This document shows, one piece after another, positions 24,401 to 36,400 of a stretch of DNA of 64,000 bases. Position numbers and translations under genes: made by a program. Position 1 is the stretch's first letter, and each line of letters opens with the position of its first letter. The notes beneath the pieces are model-generated. The model ran no database searches. It saw nothing but the letters and a program-made list of their open reading frames with translations, and was not told the origin of the DNA. This DNA is from Gari tellinella (lineage: Eukaryota; Mollusca; Bivalvia; Cardiida; Psammobiidae), in contig OV277867.1 in assembly GCA_922989275.2 (NCBI GenBank), positions 9,486,001-9,550,000 of the forward strand, given 5' to 3'.

Positions 24401-27400
24401 CTATATGCGGGACTAGGTTTCAAAGGCTTAGAATTGAGCCGTTTTAATTCACCTTGCTTTAAGCAGTCGCCTGCCTGTAACACCTGATATTTAACACAAT
24501 TTAGTGGTCGTAATAGAGAGGTTTAACTGTATCATGTGTCTATTATCAATTCCAAAATAATGTCTAGTTTTAGTCAAGTTTTTGAAAGTTCTCTTGTACC
24601 TTTATACTCTTCTCCTACAAGATGTGTACATTGATGCTTTTGAAAACTTGATGCAAAGCTCCAGGTAAGGGGGGCATCTAAAAAACTGAAAACCTTTATT
24701 TCTGTATTAACCCATAACCCCATAAATATGCCTTTTTACACCTTTAATCTTTTACTAGACTGAAGAAAACAGTTCAAATTTATACAGTCATGAACATGTA
24801 TCATAAGGAATATTTTCTATTTTCTTTATTCTAGCAGGTTGTAGCTTAAAGCAGGCTGAAAGAAAAGCAGAATGCGCCTTAAGGTGCATTCTGCTTTACT
24901 TTCAACCTGCTTTAAGTAGTCACCTATTTTCAAAACTAGAAACAGTCAATGAGGTAATGGGTTAAACTCTATGCTGCCACTACTATTTAGAGTTGTCTCT
25001 TTGAGACAATTCTACTGAATAGTTACTAGGGCTGTAACAAATACACCATGTAGCGAATACGAATACACATCACGATATAAGGTGATGAATACGAATAATT
25101 ATTCACGAATATGAATGCAATAGTTTCTTTGCAGATCTTTATGTGAAACCTCTTCTAATATTTTATTACTACTACTGATTATCCTGTTCATATCTTTTCA
25201 TTTAATTGTTATCTTTTAAAATTAAAGTATTTTGAAGCACATTTTTTTTTTGCTTTAATTTCTGTGTTAGTGGTTTTAGTCAAAACAAGCACCTTAGAGC
25301 TGATATCCCCTGCCGCAGCGATTGTCCAGAAGAAAGTGGCAAACTTTAATGTGGGAGGAAGGGGCAAATGGTGATCACCTGTCTTTAAAGATCAACATTC
25401 AAAAGCTTTTTACAAAGTTTTATAAAATCCATTCAATTTTGTACATTCTAAAGCCTAAACAATACAAACAAGAGCCGCATGCGGCCCTAAATCGCTCACC
25501 TGGTATCCATGATTACGGTCATGTAAATCGACCAGTTATGATTAAGTTTTCACTTATTCACCTCCACCCACTGGTGGCCATGTTGTTTGAGCTAGGAAGA
25601 TTATTTGAAGAAAACTGGCAAAGGGTAACCCATGAATCATTATTTGTGTAAAATAATTCTTAAATCAGACCAATAGTTTCAGAGATTTTTTTTTTAAAGC
25701 TTTTCTATACAGAAATATAAGGAAAACTTGTCCCATCCACTGGCGGCCATGTTTTTTAGATAACAAAATGATTTTAAGATATCTGGTAGAGGGTCATCAA
25801 TTAACCATTTGTGTAAAATTATTTTGAATTTGAATCAGCAGTTTCAGAGAAGAATTTAAGATTTTGAAAGTTTTTACTATACAGTAACATAAGGAAAACT
25901 TGCCCCACCCACTGGCGGCCATGTTTTTTTAGATAACAAAATGATTTTAAGAAATCTGGTAGAGAATCATCAATTGACCATTTCTGCAAAATTATTTTTA
26001 ATTTGGACCAGTAGTTTCAGAGAAGAAGATTTTGAAAGTTTTTACTATACAGTAACATAAGGAAAACATGCCCCACCAACTGGCGGCCATGTTTTTTTAG
26101 ATAACAAAATGATTTTAAGAATCTGGTAGAAGATCATCAATTGACCATTTCTGCAAAATTATTTTTAATTTGGACCAGTAGTTTCGGAGAAGAAGATTTT
26201 GAAAGTTTTTACTATACAGTAACATAAGGAAAACTTGCCCCACCCACTGGCGGCCATGTTTTTTTAGATAACACAATGATTTTAGGAAATCTGGTAGAAG
26301 ATCATCAATTGACCATTTGTATTAAATTATTTTTAATTTGAACCAGTAGTTTCAGAGAAGAAGATTTTTAAAGTTTTTACTATACAGTAACATAAGGAAA
26401 TTTTGCCCCACCCACTGGCGGCCATGTTTTTTTTAGATATCAACATAATTTTAAGAAATCTGGTAGAGGGTCACCCATGGATCATTTGCATAAAATTACT
26501 TTCAAATCGGACCACTAGTTTTTGACAAGAAGATTTTTTAAGTTTTCACTATATAGCCATATAAGGAAAATCTGCCCCACCCACTGGCGGTCATGTTTGT
26601 CAAGATAGGAAAATTATTTTAAGAAATCTGATAGAGGGTCACCAATAACACATTTGGATAAAATTATTTTCAATTCGGACCAGTAGTTTTTGACAAGAAG
26701 ATTTTTAAAGTTTTTTCAATTGGTTGCCATGGCAACCACAATTTCAATTGGATTACCTATATTTGAAGAAATCTGAGAGAGTACCCGGCCTACAAGGAAC
26801 AATCCTATGAAGTTTTGATGAAATTGGCCCAGTGGTTTCCAAGAAGAAGATCTTTGAACAAAAAGTTTGACGACGGACGACGGATGACTGACGACGCACG
26901 ACGACGGACACAGGGCGATCACAATAGGTCACCTTGGCACTTCGTGCCAGGTGAGCTAAAAATAAAGCCGTTTGTAGCATTATAAATCTAAGTATGACAG
27001 GGGCAGGTAACTCTTAATTCAAATTCAACAGTAATTAAACACTTTCAAGAACTTATAATTGTGTGCAAGTATTATTAAAAAAAAATCAGAACTGTAGAAT
27101 TTACTAGAGTGTAAACACATTTTCAACTCATCAAGGGCAGAGTATTCTTGACTAATTTGCACATTTTCGACAATAATTGAACTCATTCTATAAATAATAG
27201 CCATATATGATTTAATTTTTTTTTCCAAAATCCATTCACATTTGTACACAATAGCATGTAAACAATAAAGCCAAGTTGAGCATTACTAAGTACATAAAGG
27301 GCAGATAACTCTTGCCACAAAGTATCCTTTTTTGACAATAATTGCAACCCTTATATTTATATACATCGTGTGTAAGTTAAATCAAAATCCATTAAAGACT

Positions 27401-30400
27401 GTAGTTTCTAGATGGTAAAAACTGTTAAATATGGTTTTTTCGACTCATCAAGGGCAGATAACTGTTGACTAGTTTCTCCGTTTTCAAAAATGATAACAAT
27501 TATTTGAAAACTAATAGCCATACATAGTTTAAGATTTTTTTATCAAAATCCATGCATATTTATAGATACTAGGATGTAAACAATATTAAAATAAAGCATT
27601 TTCTAGCATTTCTAAGTACATCAAGGGCAGATAACTCTTGCCACAAGTATCCTTTTTTGACAATAATAGCACACCTTCAAGAACTTTTACTTATAGACAT
27701 TGTGTGCAAGTATCATTTAAATCCATTCATAATTGTATTTGCCAGAGAGTAAAAACAGTTAAATATGGCATTTTTTTACTTATCAAGGGCAGATAACTCA
27801 TGACTAATTTCTCCGTTTTCAACAATAATCAAATTCATTTGAAAACTAATAGCCATACATAGTTCAAGAAAGTTTTTTCAAAATCCATGCATATTTATAG
27901 GCTCTAGTATGTAAAAAATATCAAAATAAAGCATTTTCTAGCATTTCTAAGTACATCAAGGGCAGATAACTCTTGTCACAAGTATCCTTTTTTTTACAAT
28001 AATTGCACACCTGCAAGAACTTGTACTTATAGACATTGTGTGCAAGTATAAACGAAATATGTTGAATACTGTAGTTGCTAGAGTGTAAAAACTGTTAAAT
28101 ATGGCATTTTTAACACAAAAAGGACAGATAACTCATAAATTCCTAAAATTTTCTGAAAAAAATTTCATTTCCCACGGTGCTCCTATGATGACAATTAAGT
28201 ATACCAAGTTTCATCCAAATCTGTTTATCTGTTTCGGAGGTACAGATGCGGACGGAAAACGTGACGGACGCACGGACGGACGGACGGACGGACAGCCGGA
28301 CGGACAGACCTAAAACAGTATCCCTCTGCCTTTCGGCAGGGAATACTCTGAAAAAAATTTCATTTCCCACGGTGCTCCTATGATGACAAATAAGTATACC
28401 AAGTTTCATCCAAATCTGTTTATCGGTTTCGGAGATACAGTTGCGGACGGAAAACGTGACGGACGAACGCACTCTCACAGTTGGACATTTGTTGGGTATA
28501 TTTTTTGTTTAAAAGTACCCAACAGTACACTAAAATACCCAACAATAACAATAGGGCAATCACGGAATGAATGGAATCTATTGTTCTCCCTACCCAACAA
28601 AGGACCTTTCGTGCGCTTGGACGGACAGCCGGACGGACAGACCTAAAACAGTATCCCTCTGCCTTTCGGCAGGGGATAATAAACCTCATCATCATAGCAA
28701 GTGTTTTCAGAACAAATATGGTACTGGAGATTTTTGGTAAGCTGCAGTTTTCAACCTTTTTAGTAGTTTTAATATTTTCTTTTTTGTACTGGCGAATATT
28801 CGGTTCTTGAACATGCGAATACGATACGTATTCACCAAAATTATTTTCGAATATTTGAGTGTATTGTTACAGCCCTAATAGTTACAACATATGATTTGGT
28901 GCTCAATGAGAAATGAGTGAGAAAATGTTGGTTTCATTCAGTTTATTCCATCTCATCTGGAGTCCTGGCTTGATAGAACTATCTGATCAAGGTCTACACA
29001 GTTTTCTTATACAATCTGTCACACATGAGCCTGCACTATTTCCCGGGGAAACTTTTCCTTATCTTATTAACCAATGCAGTAACTTAGATGACAGATGTTC
29101 TTTATACTCTCAGTATCCTGACAGACAAGCAGTTGCTTTTTTTAAATAAGAAGCCATAATACTCACGGTACGACGACATTGCTGGATACAATATATTCGA
29201 CCTCTTTCGTCCAAGGATTTCTAAAGCTGAAGCATGTAGAGCGCACATGCAAGAATGAACCGTCCTTCGCCTTGAACCTATACATCCCTGTCTGAACTTT
29301 CTCTTTGGAGTCTAAAACTATACAATAAACAGAGCTCCAGTTTTTAACCCTTTCATAATCGAATTTGTAGAGAGATTTTTACCCCTTCACTGCCATAGTC
29401 GTCTGCTTCAATATTGTTGTCTGCAATATGGTTTCAAAGTTAGATTTTAACCCTTTACCCAATAGAAGCGCCTTTTAGCGAATATGATTTATTCCTCCAC
29501 TGAAGAAAATAGTTCCAATTTAATCAGTCATGAATATATATTAAAGAAAATATTTAGTTATATTCTAGCACAAGATAGCTTAAAGCAGGCTGAAAGTAAA
29601 GCAGAATGCGCCTCAGGGCGCATTCTGCTTTACTTTCAACCTACTTTAAGAAGTCACCTATCTTCAATACTAGAAATGCACTATCAGGTAAAGGGTTAAG
29701 GCAATATGACTGACGAAATTTCGAAACGAGAGTCTAACAGTTTGGGTCCTGAACAGACGCCGCGTTATGGGGCATCTGATCAGGACCCACACTGTTTGCA
29801 AACATGCTTTATGGCGTCATTGAGAGTGAAAGGGTTAATAGGTTCAGAGAACTTTGAGTTTCTTTAACCTTAAGTCCTTTTAATGGTTTTACCCATTCTA
29901 ATAGCAATTTTAATTTTTTTCTTGCTTCTGTCTTGTCTTTTAGTTAAAACCTATTGAAAAAAGTTCCAGCACCATGACAGGTGACTTACGAGTGACTTAC
30001 AACAGGCTGAAAGTAAAGCAGAATGTCTACAGGAGATTTTTGCTTTATTTTCTGCCTGCTTTAATCTAGAACCACATGTCTCTAAATTACTAAAACAAGA
30101 AAGTGTGAAGGAAAGGATATATTTGACCTTGACCTTTCAGCCCTTGACCTTCTCAGCAGGGACGCAGATGTCTGCCGCAGTTGGTACTAACACTTAACAG
30201 TGGATATTTTATTATTCCCTACAGCAGATTGAACTAATGACAGCAATTATTACCTGGTGAAAAAGCTGGAAAGTGGTTGGAATTATCGTTAGTACTTTAT
30301 TTATTACTAGTATAATTAACCCCTTCACTGTCTTGATGCCATCTGCTTTCACCCATTACCCTATAAATACACCTTTTTTAACACCTTAACCCTTTACCTG

Positions 30401-33400
30401 ATAGCATATGTCTAGTAGTGAAGATAGGTGACTACTTAAAGTAGGTTGAAAGTAAAGCAGAATGCGCCTTAAGGCGCATTCTACTTTACTTTCAGCCTAC
30501 TTTAAGCTATCCAGCGCTAGAATATAGAAAATATTCCATGTAAAATGTATTCATGACTGATTAAATTGGAACTATTTTCTTCAGCGGAGGAATAAATCAT
30601 ATTTGCTAAAAGTCGCTTCTATAAGGGAAAGGGTTAAATGCGTACCTCCAGTGGAAAAAATAGTTCCAATTTATACTGTTACAAATAAAAATCTTAAAAA
30701 ATATTTACTATATTCTAACAGATGGTAACTTAAAGCAAGCTGAAAGTAAAGCAGAATGCACATCAAGGCGCATTCTGCTTTACTTTCAACCTGCTTTAAG
30801 CGATAACCTATCTTCAAAACTAGAAACAAGCTATGGGATAATGGGTTAAAAACTAATAGCCAGGTTAATTTCACAAGATAAAGCCAAGTTAATGTCACAA
30901 AGACTGTCCGGTAAAAGTTTTTCTCTGAACCCATTACCCCATAAATACGCCTTTTTACACCTCTAATGTAGCCCTCCACTGAAGAATATAGAACAACTTT
31001 ATACAATCATGAATATAATAATATACAATGCAAAATATTTTCTATATCCTAGCAGATCATAGTTTAAAGCAGGCTGAAAGTAAAGCAAAATATGCCTTAA
31101 GGCACATTCTGATTTACTTTCAACCTGCTTTAAGTGGTCACAGGCTAGCTATACTATAGAATAAGGAACAGATCATGGGTTAATGGGATAATTGTCTAGG
31201 GATTTCTACTTGTCTCCTACAGTGTAGAAAACGTTATTCTTTCCCAATAAACGCGTTTACGCTAAAACTATAATTTGCAGTGCAAACAGTTTGGGGCCAG
31301 ATCAGACGCCGGGTAACCCGGCGTCTGATCAGGCTCCAAACTGTTTGCCACCAAGATAAACATGAATTATCAGAATTGTCCAAAAGTTGTACTTTTCTAC
31401 GTTTTAGTGCTATGCGTTTGCGTACGTTTGCGTTTAAACCGGAAAGAATAACGTATTCTCCACTGTAGCCACATAAGGGTTAAATGTTAACACAAACCAA
31501 TGGACAGACAGCACCATAACATAATAATTATGTGCCTATAAAAATGACAAGTGTCTAGAGATTTCTATTTGTCTTCTAGCCACATAAGGGTTAAATGTTA
31601 ACACAAACCAATGGACAGACAGCACCATAACATAATAATTATGTGCCTATAAAAATGACAAGTGTCTAGAGATTTCTATTTGTCTTCTAGCCACATAAGG
31701 GTTAAATGTTAACACTAACCAATGGACAGACAGCACCATAACATAATAATTATGTGCCATCTGAAGATGGTCGTATAAAAATGACAACTTGTTGACAATT
31801 CTGACTATTCATTTCAACCTAAGTGGCAAACAGTTTTGAGCCTGATCAAACGCTGGGTTGTCCAGCGTCTGATATGGCTCAAAATTGTTTGCAATTGAAT
31901 TAATAGTTCTAGCGAAAAAAAAGGTTTATTGGGAAAGAATAGCGCCTTCTACACTGTACATACCTTTGCGGTGTATATCTGCCATTCTTGTGATGTCGGT
32001 GTGATGGTAGTACTCGTACACAGACGTCCCTAGTAATTCCTGAGGAAGGTAACCTAATACAACAGTAGTCCTGAAACACAAAACAATGCTACTACAGCGT
32101 TCCTTCTCTACAACTGCCCTCCAAACAATGACTCCCTCCTTACAACAACCCTTGTCTCAGTTCCCTAAAAGGACAATTATTTCTAACGGTTTTACTGCTG
32201 TAATGTCTTCTGCTTAAAGTTGTCATCTGCTGTTTTTCTCAAAGTTACATATTGGACATTTTGACAGAAAAAACTTAATGACGAGTGACAAACAGCTTGA
32301 ATCCAGATCAGACGCCGCGTTACGCGGCGTCTGATCTGGATTCAAGCTGTTTGCAAATGTAGGCCAATTTCCCTCCCTATAACGACTCTCTCCGAACAAC
32401 GCACACAATGTTGGTGTCCCATTGGATGTCGTTAGAGAGACAGGGCTGCCATTTCTCCGGATTTTTCCTAAATCTTCGGATATTTTCCAGTACATGGTAG
32501 CTTAAAGCAGGCTGAAAGTAAAGCAGAATGCGCCTTAGGGCACATTCTGATTTACTTACAGCATGCTTTAAGTAGTCACATGTCAACAAAACTAGAAACA
32601 GGCTATGGGGTAAAGGTACGATTCGTAAAATCGCACTTGAAAAATGCAAATTTAAAAATCTTAGGATTTTTCATGCCAACTAATGGCAGCCCTGTAGAGA
32701 GGGAGTGCTGTGAATATGATGAATACCCCTGCTTATACAAACTGCAACAACCTTAGCTCTACTTACTCATTATCCCCTGAAACTTCTTATGGAAAATTCC
32801 AGCTTGCAATAAAGACTGGTCCATTTTAGACTATTTAGGATTTTTTTTTTTTTTAATAAATTGCAAAATGCCAAACAGTGAAGTCCCTGCCTGTACGAAA
32901 AAGTACGCCTGGAACTTAGCAGGAATACGCCCGGAATATTAAGCGTTTTCCGTCTATGACTTGCAATAGAGAAAGAACAGCTCTTAGGGAGAATAGGGCT
33001 CGAAATATGCAAATGTTTTCCACCTAGTGAGGCGGATCCTGGTAACTAGCAGGAAAATTATCCACATAATTTTCCGCCTAAAAAAATCCCACTAAGCATA
33101 TATGGAGAACAATCCGCCTAATATTCATGGAAAATATTCCGCCTTAGAGCTCTTAGGGAGAATAGGGCTCGAAATATGCAAATTTTTTCCGCCTAGTTAG
33201 GCGGAATCCTGGTAACTAGCAGGAAAACAAAAAAACACCCAATTTTCCACCTAAAAAATCCCACTAAGCATACATGGAAAAAAATCCGCCTAATATTCAC
33301 GGAAAAAATCCCGCCTAAGAGCTCTTAGGGAGAATAGGGCTCGAAATATGCAAATTCTTTCCACCTAGTTAAGCGGAATCCTGGTAAATAACAGGAAAAT

Positions 33401-36400
33401 TTTCCGCCTAAGAAAATCCATCTAATGTACAAATTTCCTGCCTAGCAAAGCGGAAACCTGCTAAATAGCAGGAAAACTATATGCCTTAGAAAAAATTCAC
33501 CTAATGTACAAAAATATCTGTATAGTATCATTTAAGGAATCAAGTTACAGTAATTGTATTAAAAATTGGTGATGGTTGCATACATAAAATTAAGAATAAC
33601 ATCATTCAGTATTTACTTGTTCTAATTTATTTGAAACAAGTTCAATCAATCTTAAACATGAGATCATAATACAATTAAATAATTTGAAATCGTCTAAAGT
33701 TAAAACTTGACCCTCCTATAATTATGAACTTTTGTCAACATTTTTCGAATTAACACTTCGTTTCCCTACCATTATCAAATAAACAGAGATCCAGATAAGG
33801 AGACTATTTCAAAAACTAAAATCTTTATTTCTGCATTAAACCCTATGGTGCTACTTTTCATTAAAATCGTCTCTTCGAGACAATTATAATGAATATTTAC
33901 ATCATAAGATTTGGTGCTTAAATAAGTGAGAAAATGTTTGATTTGTTCAGTTTACTCTTTAATATCTAAAGCCCTGATAAAGTCGACTTTGCAAACAGTT
34001 TGGATCCATAACTGTGGTGTCTGATCAGGATCCAAACTGCTTGGCACTAGTAGCAATATGTATTTGGTCAAAATTCCTGAAATCTGACTTTGAAATGAAT
34101 TTGCAAGTAATAAGTTAAGCTGAGGGTGTAAGGTTTAAACAGACCCAAATATTCAGACCACTTGCAAGTACATATCGTTCAAGTATGAATAGAACACAGG
34201 TACCAAATCAACTTGCAAAGTATTTTTAATTTTGTTCAATATAATTTAAAAGGCTAGTCTTGGTAAGCATGTCCAACAAGCTTAAGCAGTTCAATCCTTT
34301 CATTTACAATATTAAGTATCATCATCCATAAAATGTTGACAAGAATTTTAGGGTAACTGTCTTTTGAGATCGTAAACACATAGTGAGGCTGCTGGCACCA
34401 AACCCATGGAGCTGTTGACTTGTTCATGATGGTTTTAGCATCTCCCTAGCCATGTCCAAATCATCATGTGCCTGCAAAATAAGTGTGTGACAGTGTAGAT
34501 AAGGCACCTTGCAATATTAATCCATTACCCCATAGCCCATTTCTAGTTCTGAACACAGGTGCCAACTTAAAGCAGGTTGAAAGTAAATCAGAATGTGCCT
34601 TAAGCCTTAGAGTTCATTCTGCTTTACTTTCAGCCTGCTTTAACTTACCACCTGTTAGAATATAGAAAATATTTCTTATGATATATATTCATGGCTGTAT
34701 TAATTTGAACTATATCCTTCATTGGAGGAATATATTTAATCAATGACCCAATACCCTGTTTCTAGATTTAAAGATAGGTGGCCACTTAAAGCCAATTGAA
34801 AGTAAAGCAGGAATTGCCTTAAGGCACATTCTGCTTTACTTTCAGCCTGCTTTAAGCTGTCATCTGTTAGGATATAGAAAATATTTCTTATGATACATAT
34901 GTATAACTGCATAAATTAGAACTATTTTATCCATTGTGGGCTCTAATTAATGGTGTAAAAAGGTATTTTTATGGGGAATGGGTTGCGCCTTAAAGGCTTA
35001 ACCCATTACCCCAAAGTCTGTTTCTAAATTTGAGGACAGGTCACCACTTCAAGCTGCTTGAAAGTAAAGCATCTAATGCACCTTAAGCAACATTTTGCTT
35101 TACTTCCAGCTTCTGCTTTAAGCTTACATCTGTTAGAATACATGTATTGAGAATATGTTTCTAATGGTATATATTCATGGCTGTATAAATTGGAGCTATT
35201 TTCTTCATCGAGGAATATATTTAACACATTCACCCCTAGCAACGAGTATACTCGTCATTTAAAAACAGTGTACCTGTGAGGATTACACTTGTCCTATGCA
35301 AACAGTGTAGACCCTGATCAGAGGGCTCCTGAAGGAACCCTCTGATTAGGGTCTACACTGTTTGTCATTTTGAAATATATTGTTAAAAGCAACCCTAAAT
35401 AGTCAAAAATGGACTATAGACTTAATTTGAAATTGGAATTGTCCATTAGCTTCAGGGGTGAATGAGTTAAGACCGTGTGTTATACTTTGTAAAAAGGTGT
35501 ATTTATGAGGGAATTGTTTAAAAGTGCATCCTGTTTTACTTTCTGCCTGCTTTAGGCTATTATCTGCATGGATATAGGAACTATTTCTTATATCACACAT
35601 TCCTAATTGTATAAATTGGAACTAGTTTCTTTGTTGGAGGAATGAATTAAACGTGTAAAAAGTGCATAAATGGAGTAAAGGGTTAAACATGCATTTACTT
35701 CATTTTGACTTAGGAGTCAAATTAATGTTATTTGATCTCATAATCATGTCAAACTTTCAGCAAATCTGCTTACACTTTTTTACAGTGATACATAATCAAT
35801 GTGCAAAATTAGAAACTAAAGCTCTCACCTAGAGACAGTCTGACTCGGAGACTTTTAACCTATCTGCTAGATCCATGATTCTATCTATTTGCTACTTATA
35901 ACCGTAGATCCTTGAGTATTTTGATGCACCCATTACTTAAAACTATCAGAAGTTTGCTCTTATATTTGTAGCAAATGTAATTGCTTGTTGCATGAATAAA
36001 TAGATCTTCTGATCTAGAGTCTAGACTGTGTGCTTACTCTCCATTAATGAATAAATAAACTTACCATTGCACATTTGGCCGGACAACCTTGGCTTCTCAG
36101 TCATTATGTAACCCACTATCTCTTCTTGATTGCTGGTATCTGAAAGGTTAAAAGGTTGTTTCTTAAAACTTAATTACCAATAATGACAGAATCATCATTT
36201 AAAAAATGTGCCAGAAACAGGCAAAGGAAAAATACTTAAGTCTTTAATTTAAATAAAAACACATAACTATATCATTTAATTTTTTAACAATAACAAGAAA
36301 AACACTTATCAAACATTTTCCAACCCCCATAATAATCAAATATTGAAAACTTACCATGGTTTAAACCTATTTTCTTTCAGATGTTTCCCATGTGTTGCTA

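Larger units (their letters stand above)
25027..28877. mobile_element. hAT-like element, exact 8-bp duplication, carrying two satellite elements
   Basis: TAGGGCTGTAACAAATACAC ... GTGTATTGTTACAGCCCTA, with ATAGTTAC at 25019-25026 and 28878-28885. The ends carry CGAATACGAATACAC-like subterminal repeats. The interior is filled by H elements; no transposase is visible. Confidence 0.9.
24654..28967. mobile_element. Family D MITE expanded to 4.3 kb by nested insertions
   Basis: The D left end AGCTCCAGGTAAGGGG and right end TCTCATCTGGAGTCCTG are 4.3 kb apart. Inside are family A (24711-24961) and the hAT-like element (25027-28877). The D palindrome arms are at 24980-25018 and 28886 onward. Confidence 0.85.

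Noticed and set aside
26716..26980. Frames [20 protein letters not shown], also at 39912
   Set aside because: These are the GACG-rich tail and 3' end of H elements.
28240..28320. CRISPR-like or VNTR coding repeat (GACGGACG)
   Set aside because: A simple-sequence tail of a transposable element, with no spacers.
34464..34471. C-terminal exon reading [19 protein letters not shown]
   Set aside because: It needs phase 0, which the upstream candidate exon cannot supply; in the compatible phase the frame stops after two codons.
36065..36139. A BMAL1 exon between 57237 and 32070
   Set aside because: In the required phase it gives a stop ([18 protein letters not shown]), and the two BMAL1 exons join perfectly without it. 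It remains only as a candidate exon of element P or a poison exon.
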